Positions 55,764 through 64,000 of a DNA stretch of 64,000 nt are shown in pieces. Numbering within the stretch: the first letter of the stretch is position 1; the number at the start of each line of letters is the position of its first letter. Made by a program: the position numbers and the translations under genes. The stretch comes from an uncultured Bacteroidota bacterium. Lineage in GTDB: Bacteria; Bacteroidota; Bacteroidia; Bacteroidales; VadinHA17. The stretch spans positions 19,338 through 83,337 of the forward strand of contig CAIJYD010000097.1 in the NCBI GenBank assembly GCA_903824785.1. Reading direction: 5' to 3'. The notes beneath the pieces are model-generated. The model saw only the letters and a list, made by a program, of their open reading frames with translations, was not told where the DNA came from and ran no database searches.

Positions 55764-55766
55764 CCC
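55736..55766. terminator. Stem-loop formed by the tandem repeat end, possible terminator
   Basis: GGGTTTAAAA (55736-55745) pairs perfectly with TTTTAAACCC (55757-55766) around an 11-base loop. It is located just after the stop of the beta-helix gene at 55788, and the internal T/A blocks act at both ends. It may partly separate expression of the two paralogs. Confidence 0.45.
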
Positions 55767-55787
55767 TGATGTTGGAATTCCCCATTA

Positions 55788-57512
55788 TCAGATATTTATA
55801 ATTTTCTTGCCGGTTTTTCTCCTAACTATCATGAAGATACCTGAAATTACAAGTAAAACTATGGCTATTCCAGGCAACATATATTTTATACTTACACCGG
55901 AATGATCGTTATCTGAAATTGTTTCATAGCAACCTATATTTGGAGGATTGCTCAATTTGATACTGTCAATATCATAAGAAAACTCCGGAATATAAGACCC
56001 TGAACCAATGGCAGGAGAACTTCTTTTAAGGTGAAAATCTGATGGCGACAGGAACTTTGGATCAGCAATAATATTTCCTGAATAAATGTAATTAACCGGC
56101 TCCACGTTAAGTGTCGCAGAATTCTTATTGGCATTATGATAAAATATATTATTCTCCACAGAGAGATTCGTAAAATAATTTCCCCGGTTACTTTCAAACC
56201 AGGACCATCCGAAATTCAGAAAGATGTTATTAATAATTTTTATATCGGTGGCACTTTTAAAACCTCTGATATGTAATCCGAAATAGGGCTTCGATTCCGG
56301 ATTTCCCTGAAAAACATTATTGTATATCTCATATTCCTGAATGAAGAAACTGTTTTCATTTTCGCCAAACCTGATGGCTGAATGATAAGTTCCGGATCCA
56401 AGATTAGAAAACTTATTATAGCAAACCTTAACCCTCTTTACCCAGGGCTCAGGGTAACGCATAGTATGGTGGATCCCGACAGCACAATTTCTGAAATTAT
56501 TCCGTTCAATGATAACATCTTCAACTCCAAATTCAAGGATGACTCCTGTATAATAAACAGTTGAGGTGGCCTCCGGGCCTAAAATGTTATCGTGGATATA
56601 GACTCCATAATCATAGCTTTTCTTATGCATAAAGTTAATATCAATAGCACCGGTTATAGTGTTGCCATAGAACTCACATCCTTCATAAAAAGCTCCCTCA
56701 ATGGCAAAAAGCCAGCTGCCATCAGCACTGTCCACCTTGGTTATGCTGTTGTTAAAGACCTTCCATCCTTTCATAAACCCACCGTTGGCAAATGCTTTTA
56801 TCGGATAACCGTTAAAACCTTTTGCCCTTTGGGTTTGTGTAATGGTATTATTATAAATCAACATACCATCATGACCACCAATATACAGAGCGCCTCTGCC
56901 CCAGTCATAAGGCACATTAAGAGCACAATTTGAAACTATATTATTAAAAAACTTTGACCCTGTAACATAATTGTCAGGATATGTGACCTTATCATAAGGA
57001 TCGCCACCGGCATTTCCACCATCGCCTACCCATATAATGCCTGTATATCTGAAATCGATAAAGGTGCAATGGTGAATCTCAACATTATTTCGTCTTTCAA
57101 TCCAGAGTGCCTGTGCAGCCTGTAATGCATTTCCATCAAATTTCAGATAGCTGATTGACTGATTACCATTTGCCAATGGATCAGATCGCATATCTATAAC
57201 CGGAGTCCATTCGGCAGTAAGTGTGGTTGAGGTAATTACAGAGTTATCCCCTTCACCAATTAAACTTACCCCAATAGCAAGTTTTGATGTCAGAGTTTCA
57301 TTATAGATACCGGCATTTACAAATATTGTGTCGCCGGGTCTGTTTACAAAACTACAAGCTGCAGATAATGATTTCCATGGGGAACTTTTTGACCCATTCC
57401 CTGTTGCATCATTACCTACGGGAGAAATATAGAACTGGTGCGCATTAGCTTCCAGACAAAAAAATAACAGCAGATAAAAAAATATCTTCCTGAGAAATAG
57501 CAGGATTCTCAT
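55788..57512 (-). CDS. Right-handed beta-helix protein with C-terminal membrane anchor
   Basis: 574 residues, signal peptide (FLRKIFFYLLLFFCLEANAH). The beta-helix is collinear with the paralog at 53478 through residue about 530 (same DUF1565-like start, same WIERRNNVEIHHCTFIDF and GVILEFGVEDVIIERNNFRN blocks). The Ig-like and T9SS parts of the paralog are missing. In their place a C-terminal hydrophobic helix (MLPGIAIVLLVISGIFMIV) is followed by RRKTGKK. This resembles sorting tails processed by exosortase-type enzymes, or is just a membrane anchor. No exosortase is in the window. It would stay bound to the envelope, whereas its paralog is released or surface-attached. Confidence 0.83.
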   Translation of the reverse strand: MRILLFLRKIFFYLLLFFCLEANAHQFYISPVGNDATGNGSKSSPWKSLSAACSFVNRPGDTIFVNAGIYNETLTSKLAIGVSLIGEGDNSVITSTTLTAEWTPVIDMRSDPLANGNQSISYLKFDGNALQAAQALWIERRNNVEIHHCTFIDFRYTGIIWVGDGGNAGGDPYDKVTYPDNYVTGSKFFNNIVSNCALNVPYDWGRGALYIGGHDGMLIYNNTITQTQRAKGFNGYPIKAFANGGFMKGWKVFNNSITKVDSADGSWLFAIEGAFYEGCEFYGNTITGAIDINFMHKKSYDYGVYIHDNILGPEATSTVYYTGVILEFGVEDVIIERNNFRNCAVGIHHTMRYPEPWVKRVKVCYNKFSNLGSGTYHSAIRFGENENSFFIQEYEIYNNVFQGNPESKPYFGLHIRGFKSATDIKIINNIFLNFGWSWFESNRGNYFTNLSVENNIFYHNANKNSATLNVEPVNYIYSGNIIADPKFLSPSDFHLKRSSPAIGSGSYIPEFSYDIDSIKLSNPPNIGCYETISDNDHSGVSIKYMLPGIAIVLLVISGIFMIVRRKTGKKIINI

Positions 57513-57619
57513 GCGTAGTAATATGGCTTACATGACTTTATAAAGCTCTGTAAGCCTTCCTGTTTAAATCTTGTCATTAAAAATATAGTTTTCACAACTT
57601 AAAATTAATTCCTGACAAA

Positions 57620-58534
57620 CTACTCCGTAAATATTTTCAACAGAGCTCTTCTGTCCACCAGTTCATTTCCGGGCTTAATCTTTACTATCGTATTCCATAA
57701 CGAACCTGAAAAAATCTTCAGCCGGGTATAAGAGATGCTGTCTCCGTTTGATAATCCGTATCGGGGAATTCTCAGCAAATTTGTTTGTAAACTAAGATCA
57801 CCTGAGTCAGTTGCAAAAGCACTTTCACAGCCATTCTCTTTTAATATATCCATTTCTCTTTGGCCAAAATCAAAATCAGGTATACCATTAGGATAGGCAA
57901 AATACTTGATTTCATGCCCGAGCATATCGGCAAGACTGGTAATTGAAGATGCTATTTCATTTTTAGCTACTGACATCTCTTCATTGGCCAATATCGGATG
58001 CCTTAAGGTATGAGCACCGATAGTAACTAAACCGGATTGTTCTACTTCTTTTAATTCATTGACCGACATGTTCATACAACCCTTATCTTCCGGCTTGTAT
58101 AGCTCCTTGTATCTGTTGATAATTTCCCATATCTGGTCAATTTTAAGAAATTTCATGACATCGCCAATAGAGATCTTATTTATGTTTTTTTCGTTAATCT
58201 GAGTTACCTCATAGAACACCTTCAGAAGTTTTTGTTTTTCATATCCGTTGATTTCCTGAAACCAGAAATTTCCCTGATTTATTGCGATTTCCGGAGAGAC
58301 ATATATTGATGCAGGAATTTTATGTTTTTTAAGGACCGGATAAATATTGTCATAAAATGATTTACTACCGTCGTCAACCGTAATATGACAAATGCTTTTC
58401 AGTTCCTTCTTACCATTATAAGAATTGATCAGTTCGGGCAGATCAACAGGATTATATCTCTCTTTTAAGAAACACAAGTTGTTTTCAAGCCATACCTGAT
58501 CCTTTACCTCATGAAAGTTAATAATTACACCCAT
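57620..58534 (-). CDS. Polysaccharide deacetylase (NodB-like)
   Basis: 304 residues, no signal peptide, so it acts in the cytoplasm or is membrane-peripheral. NodB motifs: ITVDDG (51-56) with the catalytic-base/metal Asp pair, the metal-binding HTLRH (175-179), and FAYPNG. A large insert (about 90-155, Lys-rich, alpha-helical) separates the first two motifs, an arrangement seen in polysaccharide deacetylases of EPS loci. It would remove an acetyl group from a lipid-linked or nucleotide-linked sugar. The GNAT gene ends 22 bp upstream, so co-transcription is likely. Confidence 0.85.
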   Translation of the reverse strand: MGVIINFHEVKDQVWLENNLCFLKERYNPVDLPELINSYNGKKELKSICHITVDDGSKSFYDNIYPVLKKHKIPASIYVSPEIAINQGNFWFQEINGYEKQKLLKVFYEVTQINEKNINKISIGDVMKFLKIDQIWEIINRYKELYKPEDKGCMNMSVNELKEVEQSGLVTIGAHTLRHPILANEEMSVAKNEIASSITSLADMLGHEIKYFAYPNGIPDFDFGQREMDILKENGCESAFATDSGDLSLQTNLLRIPRYGLSNGDSISYTRLKIFSGSLWNTIVKIKPGNELVDRRALLKIFTE

Positions 58535-58556
58535 CTTCTAAAATTTAATAATCATG

Positions 58557-59558
58557 CTACATATCTAAAAAATCCGCATCCGAATCAGCGTTAGTAACAA
58601 ACAGCCTGAGGTTTGGTTCGTAAGGGAAGCCAACAATATGCTGTTGGGAAGCTGTTCTGTATATTAAAGGATATAAATTGAATTTTTTATATTTAACAGA
58701 GGTTCTCAATGTTACCAGAGGAAATCTGTTGGAGATTCCAATCTTGGCGGCGGCTTTAAATATCAGCTGGAATTGTTCAGGTTTCTTTAAGTTGAACCTG
58801 AAATCCACTATCGACAGAACCGGAAACCCGCCTTCTGTTGAGGGCCTTACAACAAAGTAACACTCGTCGTGCTTAGAGGCATCATCAGGTTCAAGTTTAT
58901 AAAAATGATACTTTATAAAGTTTTCGAAAAACCTGTTTTTAAGGAAATGTCTGTCCCTGACACATTCTATATCCACGGAAGAATCGCTCCAATAGCCATT
59001 ATCCGGAATGTTTAACTCATCAACATTTGAAATTTTCCGGAATTTGCATCTGCCAATCTTTAGTTTATCAGGGAAGATATATTTGTCTGCTGCCGGTTTC
59101 TTAATCAGCTTTAATTTGTGCAAGAGCAGCTTATATGACCAAAAATTAAAAAGAAGATAATGACTTGCGGCACCTATATATTTAGTCCCTAACTCTTTTT
59201 GTATCCTGAAATTAATTTCTGAATTACCGAACCCGAATGATGATTTAATTTCTCCCTGCTCTATAAGTAAAAGCAGCCCGGCAGCACCTCTGTATTGCTC
59301 TTCAACAACCACGTCGTGGCACCAGTGAATCCGCTCCTCTTTTCCTTTTATTCTGGCTTTTGTTGGCATATAAAGTGAGCAGCCGATTATTTTACCTTCA
59401 TCATTCACTACCATAAAGTTAAATCTGCTCTCTTCTATATTTTCAGGGATCTGAAACAAGCGGTACCTAAGATATTCTTCAGGTTTTTGCGGCCATTCCT
59501 TTTTTGAAAAAGCTAAAAGCTCTTCATAATGTTTTGGTTCAAAATAAACTATTTCCAT
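58557..59558 (-). CDS. GNAT-family N-acyltransferase (EPS/NRPS-associated)
   Basis: 333 residues, cytoplasmic. The N-terminal GNAT fold runs about 1-125, with FNFMVVNDEGKIIGCSLYMP and HDVVVEEQYRGAAGLLLLIEQG; R-G-A-A-G-L-L-L replaces the usual Q-x-x-G-x-G/A acyl-CoA loop in a recognisable place. A C-terminal region of about 200 residues (GYWSDSSVDIECVRDRHFLKNRF, GGFPVLSIVDFRF) may be a second, degenerate GNAT half. The natural donor (acetyl-CoA or an acyl carrier protein) is unknown. It lies between the PPTase and the deacetylase on the same strand. Confidence 0.78.
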   Translation of the reverse strand: MEIVYFEPKHYEELLAFSKKEWPQKPEEYLRYRLFQIPENIEESRFNFMVVNDEGKIIGCSLYMPTKARIKGKEERIHWCHDVVVEEQYRGAAGLLLLIEQGEIKSSFGFGNSEINFRIQKELGTKYIGAASHYLLFNFWSYKLLLHKLKLIKKPAADKYIFPDKLKIGRCKFRKISNVDELNIPDNGYWSDSSVDIECVRDRHFLKNRFFENFIKYHFYKLEPDDASKHDECYFVVRPSTEGGFPVLSIVDFRFNLKKPEQFQLIFKAAAKIGISNRFPLVTLRTSVKYKKFNLYPLIYRTASQQHIVGFPYEPNLRLFVTNADSDADFLDM

Positions 59559-59600
59559 ATATAATTAAGTTAAGTATTTAAAGTTAGTGACTTTTATAAT

Positions 59601-60377
59601 TCAAGCCAGGTAAGAGATAACATTCTCCTCATTTATCTGAGTCAGACTGATCCTGGCTTTTTGAGGGATTGCAATGCTTAAGTAATAGTCAGATAATTTT
59701 TCAGAATAGATGAAATGCTCATCAAAGACTGATTCATCTAAATTATCATCGAAGGATTTTCGGTTTATGACATTTTCCCGTTCAGAGAGCTGAATTTGTG
59801 TTAGATTGTTTATTATTCCCGTCCCAATTGCTTTGAGCAGTGCTTCCTTACGGGTCCATAACAGGAAAAATTTCTCCCGGTCGTTAACTCCGGAAGCTGA
59901 GATATGCCTGCACTCCACCTCACTGAAACAGGTTTTCATTAATGGCACGATATCCATACTCCGGTTTGTCTTCTCCATATCAATCCCTGCATAATAATTT
60001 TCTGAGATGACAAATGCAAAAGCATCCCTTGAATTAGTTATGTTGAAATATACTGGATTTCCGGCTAATGCGGGCTTATTATATTTATCGTAATGAAAAA
60101 CAACCTCTGATGGGATCCTGACAAGAATTTTACAAAGAATTGAACGAAGCAAACCATGGCATGTTATATATGTCTCTTTATCCTTAACGCTATGAAACCT
60201 GTCTGCTCGTAACTGTTCCTCTTCAGAGATGTAATAATTCAAATCGGAGAATCTTGAATGAAGGTCTTTAGTAAATACATAAAACACTTCTATTTCACTT
60301 AACGGGAAGTCTGGTGATCTGTTGGCAGCAGGTTCGAAAACAGAATGGATGCAACTGTCAGAAGGAATAACCGGCAT
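59601..60377 (-). CDS. 4'-phosphopantetheinyl transferase (Sfp type)
   Basis: 258 residues. Conserved YNKPAL (99-104), GIDMEKTNR (131-139, magnesium ligands) and WTRKEALLKAIGTG (174-187). The length fits the Sfp group. It installs the phosphopantetheine arm on carrier proteins, here surely the PCP of the NRPS and the ACP of the PKS. Its ATG is one base after the PKS stop, indicating translational coupling. Confidence 0.93.
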   Translation of the reverse strand: MPVIPSDSCIHSVFEPAANRSPDFPLSEIEVFYVFTKDLHSRFSDLNYYISEEEQLRADRFHSVKDKETYITCHGLLRSILCKILVRIPSEVVFHYDKYNKPALAGNPVYFNITNSRDAFAFVISENYYAGIDMEKTNRSMDIVPLMKTCFSEVECRHISASGVNDREKFFLLWTRKEALLKAIGTGIINNLTQIQLSERENVINRKSFDDNLDESVFDEHFIYSEKLSDYYLSIAIPQKARISLTQINEENVISYLA

Positions 60378-60378
60378 C

Positions 60379-63300
60379 TTACGAATCTTTTCTGGCTACA
60401 GTCGCACTTTCATCAGCTAATTTTGCACTAAGTTTATTTATAGTAGCATTCGCAAGAAAATCCTTAGGCGATAATTTAAAGCCCAGCTCTGATCTGATTT
60501 TGGTTATGATCTGCAATGCAAGGAGAGAATGGCCGCCTAATTCAAAGAAGTCCTCATCAAGCCCGATATCTTCACGGCCCGTTAATGATTTCCAGATTTG
60601 TAATATTCTCCCGGTATAGTCTTCAGAAACCGATACTTTTTCTTCAGTTGCAACTGAAACTGGAGTGCTGACATTAACAGCTATTTCATCATTTGCCTCA
60701 ATAACAGCCGTTTTTACACTTCCGGTTGTTATTGGTTCGTTATATTCTATCCAATGTCGTTTTCTTTCAAAAGGATATAAAGGCAAACTGATCTTCCATG
60801 GATTACTATCCTGTTTAAGTGATTCAAAATTGATTTTGATCCCGATATTGTACAATGAACCTAACGCGGATATTACCTTATTTCTCTCATCAATTTCATC
60901 TGCTTTGCCGATTGTTCCGATAATTTTGCCTTTATTAACAATGTCCTTGTTTTGTCTGACCAATGAACTTAAATGGGTATTGGGTCCGACTTCCAGAAAA
61001 ACAGATTCTTCATCCTTAGCAAGAGTTGAGATCCCCTGCCGGAACTGAACAGAATTTCTTAACTGCTTCGCCCAATATGTCCCTGAAGTTGCCTGTTCAC
61101 GAGTAATAAGTACACCGGTTAAACATGAAATAAATGGTATAACAGGTGGATTTAGTCTGAATTGATCCACATACCCGCTAAATTCAGATATTATCGGATC
61201 AAAAGCTGCGGAATGAAAAGCATGAGAGGTATTCAGCGCAATAAACTTAATACCATTCTGACTCAATAGCGACTTTACTTTTTCAGTGTCTTCTGATTTG
61301 AAGGAGATTGTGCACGATGTGGATGCGTTATCAGCCGCAATCTCAAAACATCTGTCCGGAATGCTCTGAAGTTTATCAAACCCGCTTAATACAGCCATCA
61401 TGCTGCCAGAGGGCATTTTTCGCATCAACTGACCTCTCTTAATCACAATTTTTAAGGCTGTTGGCATATCAAATACCCCGGCAATACAGGCGGCAGTATA
61501 TTCGCCTATGCTATGACCGATCAGACTGTCAGGTCTCACATCAAGCTGCTCCAGAACTTTAGCGAGTGCATATTCGATAATGAAAAGCGCAGGTTGTGTC
61601 ATTTCAGTGCTGGAAAGACGCTTTTCAGCCTCCTCCTTAGAGTTGCTTTCAAAGAGTATTGATTTTAAATCTTCGCCTGTTTCAGACTTTACAATTCCGA
61701 AACATTCATCAAGAATAATCCTGAAAATAGCATTTGTTTTGTATAGATCGGAACCCATATTGACATACTGAGCACCCTGACCCGGGAACATAAAGACAAT
61801 TTTTGAGACCAGGTTATCTTTTTTTCCATTTGAAAAAGTGCTTTTCCCTGAAGTAATTTCTTCAACAGAGGATGCAGTCAGGAAACTACGATAAGACATA
61901 TGGTTACGTCCTGCATCGAGAGTATGAGCAACATCAGCCAGTTTCAGGTCTGGTTTTTGTTTCAGGAAATCGATCAATTCCTGTTTTTTGCCGGTCAGAG
62001 ATAATTCCGACTTTGCCGACACCACAATTAATTCAGGCCATTCCGATACATGATCAGTTGCCTCTTCAGGTTTTGGAGGCTCCTCAACAATAACGTGAGC
62101 ATTAGTCCCTCCAATTCCAAATGAGCTTACTCCCATAATCAGAGGTTTCTCTCCGGACCATTCTCTGAGTTCTTTTTGAACATAGAATGGAGAATTTTCA
62201 AAGTCAATATGAGGGTTTGGTTTTGAGTAATGAATGCTTGCCGGAATTTTTTTATAATAAACTGAAAGGCAGGCTTTAATGAAAGCAGCTACTCCGGCAG
62301 CGGTATCCGTATGTCCAATATTACTTTTAACAGAACCAATTCCACAAAATTGTTTTTTATCAGTTTTTGCAGAAAAAGCTTTTGAAAGAGCAGCCATTTC
62401 GATCGGATCGCCCAACGGAGTTGCCGTGCCATGTGTTTCTACATAACTTATCTCATCAGGAGATACCTCGGCAAATGACTGGGCCATCATAATAACCTCT
62501 GCCTGGCCATCGATACTGGGAGCAGTATAACTTACTTTGTTATTTCCGTCATTATTAAGAGCCCATCCGCTTACCAGCGCATAAATGGTATCGTGGTCAC
62601 GCATGGCATCTTCCATCCTTTTTAAGATGACAGAACCTACACCGTTACTGAACACGGTCCCTTTTGCCTCAGCGTCGAAAGGACGGCAATAGCCATCAGA
62701 TGAAACAATTGATCCCTCCTGATACACATAACCTGCTTCCTGAGGAACTGAAACAGTAATTCCTCCTGCAAGGCACATATCAGATTCAAAACTATAAAGG
62801 CTCTGACATGCCTGGGCAATTGCAGTGAGTGAGGTAGAACAGGCTGTATTTACAAAAATAGCCGGGCCTCTCAGGTTAAAATTATAGGCTGTCTTTGTTG
62901 GTATAAATGAGGAATCATTTCCGATCCACATCTGAAATGCATCTGAGTAACCAGGCTTCCTGTAGTCGTTCATTATTACAGGATCTTTCAGGATATTATT
63001 CAGGAGATAAGAACTCATTGCAGCACCAGCAAAAACACCAATTGCTCCTTTATAGGTGAGCGGGTCACAACCGGCATTCTCAAATGCTTCCCATGCAGTT
63101 TCCATCCAGATTCTGTGCTGCGGATCAGTTTCCGCAGCTTCTTTTGGGGTCATCCCAAAAAAGGCTGCATCAAATTTATCAATGTTATTCAAAACACCCC
63201 GCGCCCTGACATAATCCGGATTATTCCTGAGCTTATCAAAATCGGGTTCAGCTTTGGAAAGTTCCTCATCAGTAAACCTTCTGATTGTATCTTTCCCCCC

Positions 63301-63393
63301 GATGAGATTATTCCAGAACTGTTCCACGTTATCAGCTCCTGTAAATCTGCATGACATCCCTATGACTGCTATTTTATTGGTACCTGTATTCAT
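60379..63393 (-). CDS. Type I polyketide synthase module, KS-AT-ACP
   Basis: 1004 residues. Ketosynthase 1-440: catalytic Cys185 in VNTACSTSLTA, His321 in ETHGTATPLGDP and His361 in VKSNIGHTDTAAG. Acyltransferase about 530-820: MFPGQGAQYVNMG, Ser628 in GHSIGEYTAACIAG; the HAFH motif at 724-727 suggests malonyl-CoA. Post-AT linker LYPFERKRHWIEY. Acyl carrier protein about 925-990 with Ser956 in DEDFFELGGHSLLALQI. There is no ketoreductase, dehydratase, enoylreductase or thioesterase, so the added unit stays a beta-keto group unless modified by another enzyme, and release must come from elsewhere. The upstream gene is the NRPS, so the chain probably passes from PCP to this module. Confidence 0.94.
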   Translation of the reverse strand: MNTGTNKIAVIGMSCRFTGADNVEQFWNNLIGGKDTIRRFTDEELSKAEPDFDKLRNNPDYVRARGVLNNIDKFDAAFFGMTPKEAAETDPQHRIWMETAWEAFENAGCDPLTYKGAIGVFAGAAMSSYLLNNILKDPVIMNDYRKPGYSDAFQMWIGNDSSFIPTKTAYNFNLRGPAIFVNTACSTSLTAIAQACQSLYSFESDMCLAGGITVSVPQEAGYVYQEGSIVSSDGYCRPFDAEAKGTVFSNGVGSVILKRMEDAMRDHDTIYALVSGWALNNDGNNKVSYTAPSIDGQAEVIMMAQSFAEVSPDEISYVETHGTATPLGDPIEMAALSKAFSAKTDKKQFCGIGSVKSNIGHTDTAAGVAAFIKACLSVYYKKIPASIHYSKPNPHIDFENSPFYVQKELREWSGEKPLIMGVSSFGIGGTNAHVIVEEPPKPEEATDHVSEWPELIVVSAKSELSLTGKKQELIDFLKQKPDLKLADVAHTLDAGRNHMSYRSFLTASSVEEITSGKSTFSNGKKDNLVSKIVFMFPGQGAQYVNMGSDLYKTNAIFRIILDECFGIVKSETGEDLKSILFESNSKEEAEKRLSSTEMTQPALFIIEYALAKVLEQLDVRPDSLIGHSIGEYTAACIAGVFDMPTALKIVIKRGQLMRKMPSGSMMAVLSGFDKLQSIPDRCFEIAADNASTSCTISFKSEDTEKVKSLLSQNGIKFIALNTSHAFHSAAFDPIISEFSGYVDQFRLNPPVIPFISCLTGVLITREQATSGTYWAKQLRNSVQFRQGISTLAKDEESVFLEVGPNTHLSSLVRQNKDIVNKGKIIGTIGKADEIDERNKVISALGSLYNIGIKINFESLKQDSNPWKISLPLYPFERKRHWIEYNEPITTGSVKTAVIEANDEIAVNVSTPVSVATEEKVSVSEDYTGRILQIWKSLTGREDIGLDEDFFELGGHSLLALQIITKIRSELGFKLSPKDFLANATINKLSAKLADESATVARKDS

Positions 63394-63432
63394 TTTAATA
63401 TTAACTATTTATGATTATTTATTTAAAGTATA

Positions 63433-64000
63433 CTACTTACGGTAATTTTTGAAATTGACATTTTTTTTGTTCTTAACCTTGTTTAATATTTCTATATATT
63501 TTAAAAAGACTTTATCCCGTTGTTTACCCAGTATGAAATCACCCTGACCTTTAATTGTAGGAAATTCAAAGATAAGTAGAGCTTTTAAAGGAAAAATAAA
63601 TTCCGCTGATATTAAGTTAGCAAGATTAATTGCAAGTATTGATGTTCCTCCATTCTCAAAGAAATTCTTTGAAGTGTTAATGTTTTTGGTTTTCAAAACG
63701 GTTTCCCAGAGAGAAATTAATTTTTGTTCTGTAGAATTAAGAGATTCATAATCTATCTCATGTTTTTCTTCTGATTCATCTATAACAAAAATAAGTGCTT
63801 TCTTGTTTATTTTTCCATTGGGAAGTCGTGGAAAACCATCACTTATCTGGTAAAAGGATGGTATCATATATGCCGGCAGTTGTGCTGATAAAGATGATGA
63901 TATCTCATCTTTGGTCAGTTTGAATTCCGTATCAGCGTTTAGAAAGGCCACGAGCCTTTCATCATTTTCACCAAACTTATGAATCTTTACAACAGCTTCC
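63433..64000 (-). CDS. NRPS C-terminal part: end of adenylation domain plus PCP (partial)
   Basis: The frame runs off the right edge; the last 189 residues are present. Adenylation-domain end: EAVVKIHKFGENDERLVAF, then the hinge region LPAYMIPSFYQISDGFPRLP followed by NGKINKKAL with the A10 catalytic Lys. Then the peptidyl carrier protein with Ser in NFFENGGTSILAINLANLI, the phosphopantetheine site. There is no thioesterase after the PCP; the protein ends in a basic tail (KNKKNVNFKNYRK), which may dock onto the PKS. The substrate code lies outside the window. Confidence 0.9.
   Translation of the reverse strand, partial: EAVVKIHKFGENDERLVAFLNADTEFKLTKDEISSSLSAQLPAYMIPSFYQISDGFPRLPNGKINKKALIFVIDESEEKHEIDYESLNSTEQKLISLWETVLKTKNINTSKNFFENGGTSILAINLANLISAEFIFPLKALLIFEFPTIKGQGDFILGKQRDKVFLKYIEILNKVKNKKNVNFKNYRK

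Noticed and set aside
1..64000. rRNA, tRNA, CRISPR arrays, transposases or integrases
   Set aside because: No regularly spaced direct repeats, cloverleaf-like segments or transposase/recombinase motifs were seen; short tRNA-like folds cannot be fully excluded by eye.

Overview
The window reads as chromosomal DNA from a free-living or gut-type Bacteroidota (Bacteroidales/Marinilabiliales-like). The signs are a TonB receptor with carboxypeptidase-like domain and a DUF4249 lipoprotein, PorP/SprF and a type IX secretion (T9SS) C-terminal sorting domain, many signal peptides on glycan enzymes, weak Shine-Dalgarno sites, and TAnnTTTG-type -7 promoter elements. I see no rRNA, tRNA, CRISPR array, integrase or transposase. 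The species cannot be named from this sequence alone.

Left third (1-30 kb), carbohydrate use and envelope. It opens with the tail of a secreted protein (1-315) and a 1043-aa DUF5107/TPR protein. A minus-strand four-gene operon follows (10644 to 3764): an uncharacterised secreted protein, a TonB-dependent receptor, a DUF4249 lipoprotein and an MG2/plug-like protein. From 11.2 to 30 kb there is a glycan-degradation region without SusC/SusD: a GH140-like enzyme, a PQQ-type beta-propeller, a Tat-exported enolase-superfamily enzyme, a Gfo/Idh/MocA oxidoreductase, a DUF1080 protein, a TIM-barrel isomerase, two GH29 alpha-L-fucosidases, an iron alcohol dehydrogenase with two small alpha/beta-barrel proteins nearby, and a GH36 alpha-galactosidase. 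RmuC, an M2-family peptidase and a small secreted protein sit between these genes.

Middle (30-42 kb). A PorP/SprF-like protein and a PD40/SPOR-like protein (T9SS or envelope related) are followed by a SiaC-family phosphoprotein. The polysaccharide locus then begins with a tandemly duplicated cassette. Each copy has a 159-bp region bounded by inverted repeats, a conserved promoter, a 210-aa uncharacterised protein and a polyprenyl-phosphate sugar-1-phosphate transferase. Wza-like export lipoprotein and Wzc-like tyrosine autokinase genes and an intrinsic terminator follow.

Right third (42-64 kb), all on the minus strand. It holds polysaccharide assembly genes: glycosyltransferases, the three-enzyme UDP-N-acetyl-L-fucosamine route (CapE/CapF/CapG type), a WecG/TagA-type transferase, a Wzy-like polymerase, a Wzx-like flippase and two paralogous beta-helix proteins with different C-terminal anchors. 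Upstream in the same direction are a polysaccharide deacetylase, a GNAT protein, a 4'-phosphopantetheinyl transferase, a KS-AT-ACP polyketide synthase and the 3' end of an NRPS (A-PCP) that runs off the window. The likely whole is a Wzx/Wzy exopolysaccharide or capsule containing FucNAc, possibly decorated or accompanied by a hybrid NRPS-PKS product. The most unusual features are the duplicated inverted-repeat leader cassette and the NRPS-PKS block attached to the polysaccharide genes.
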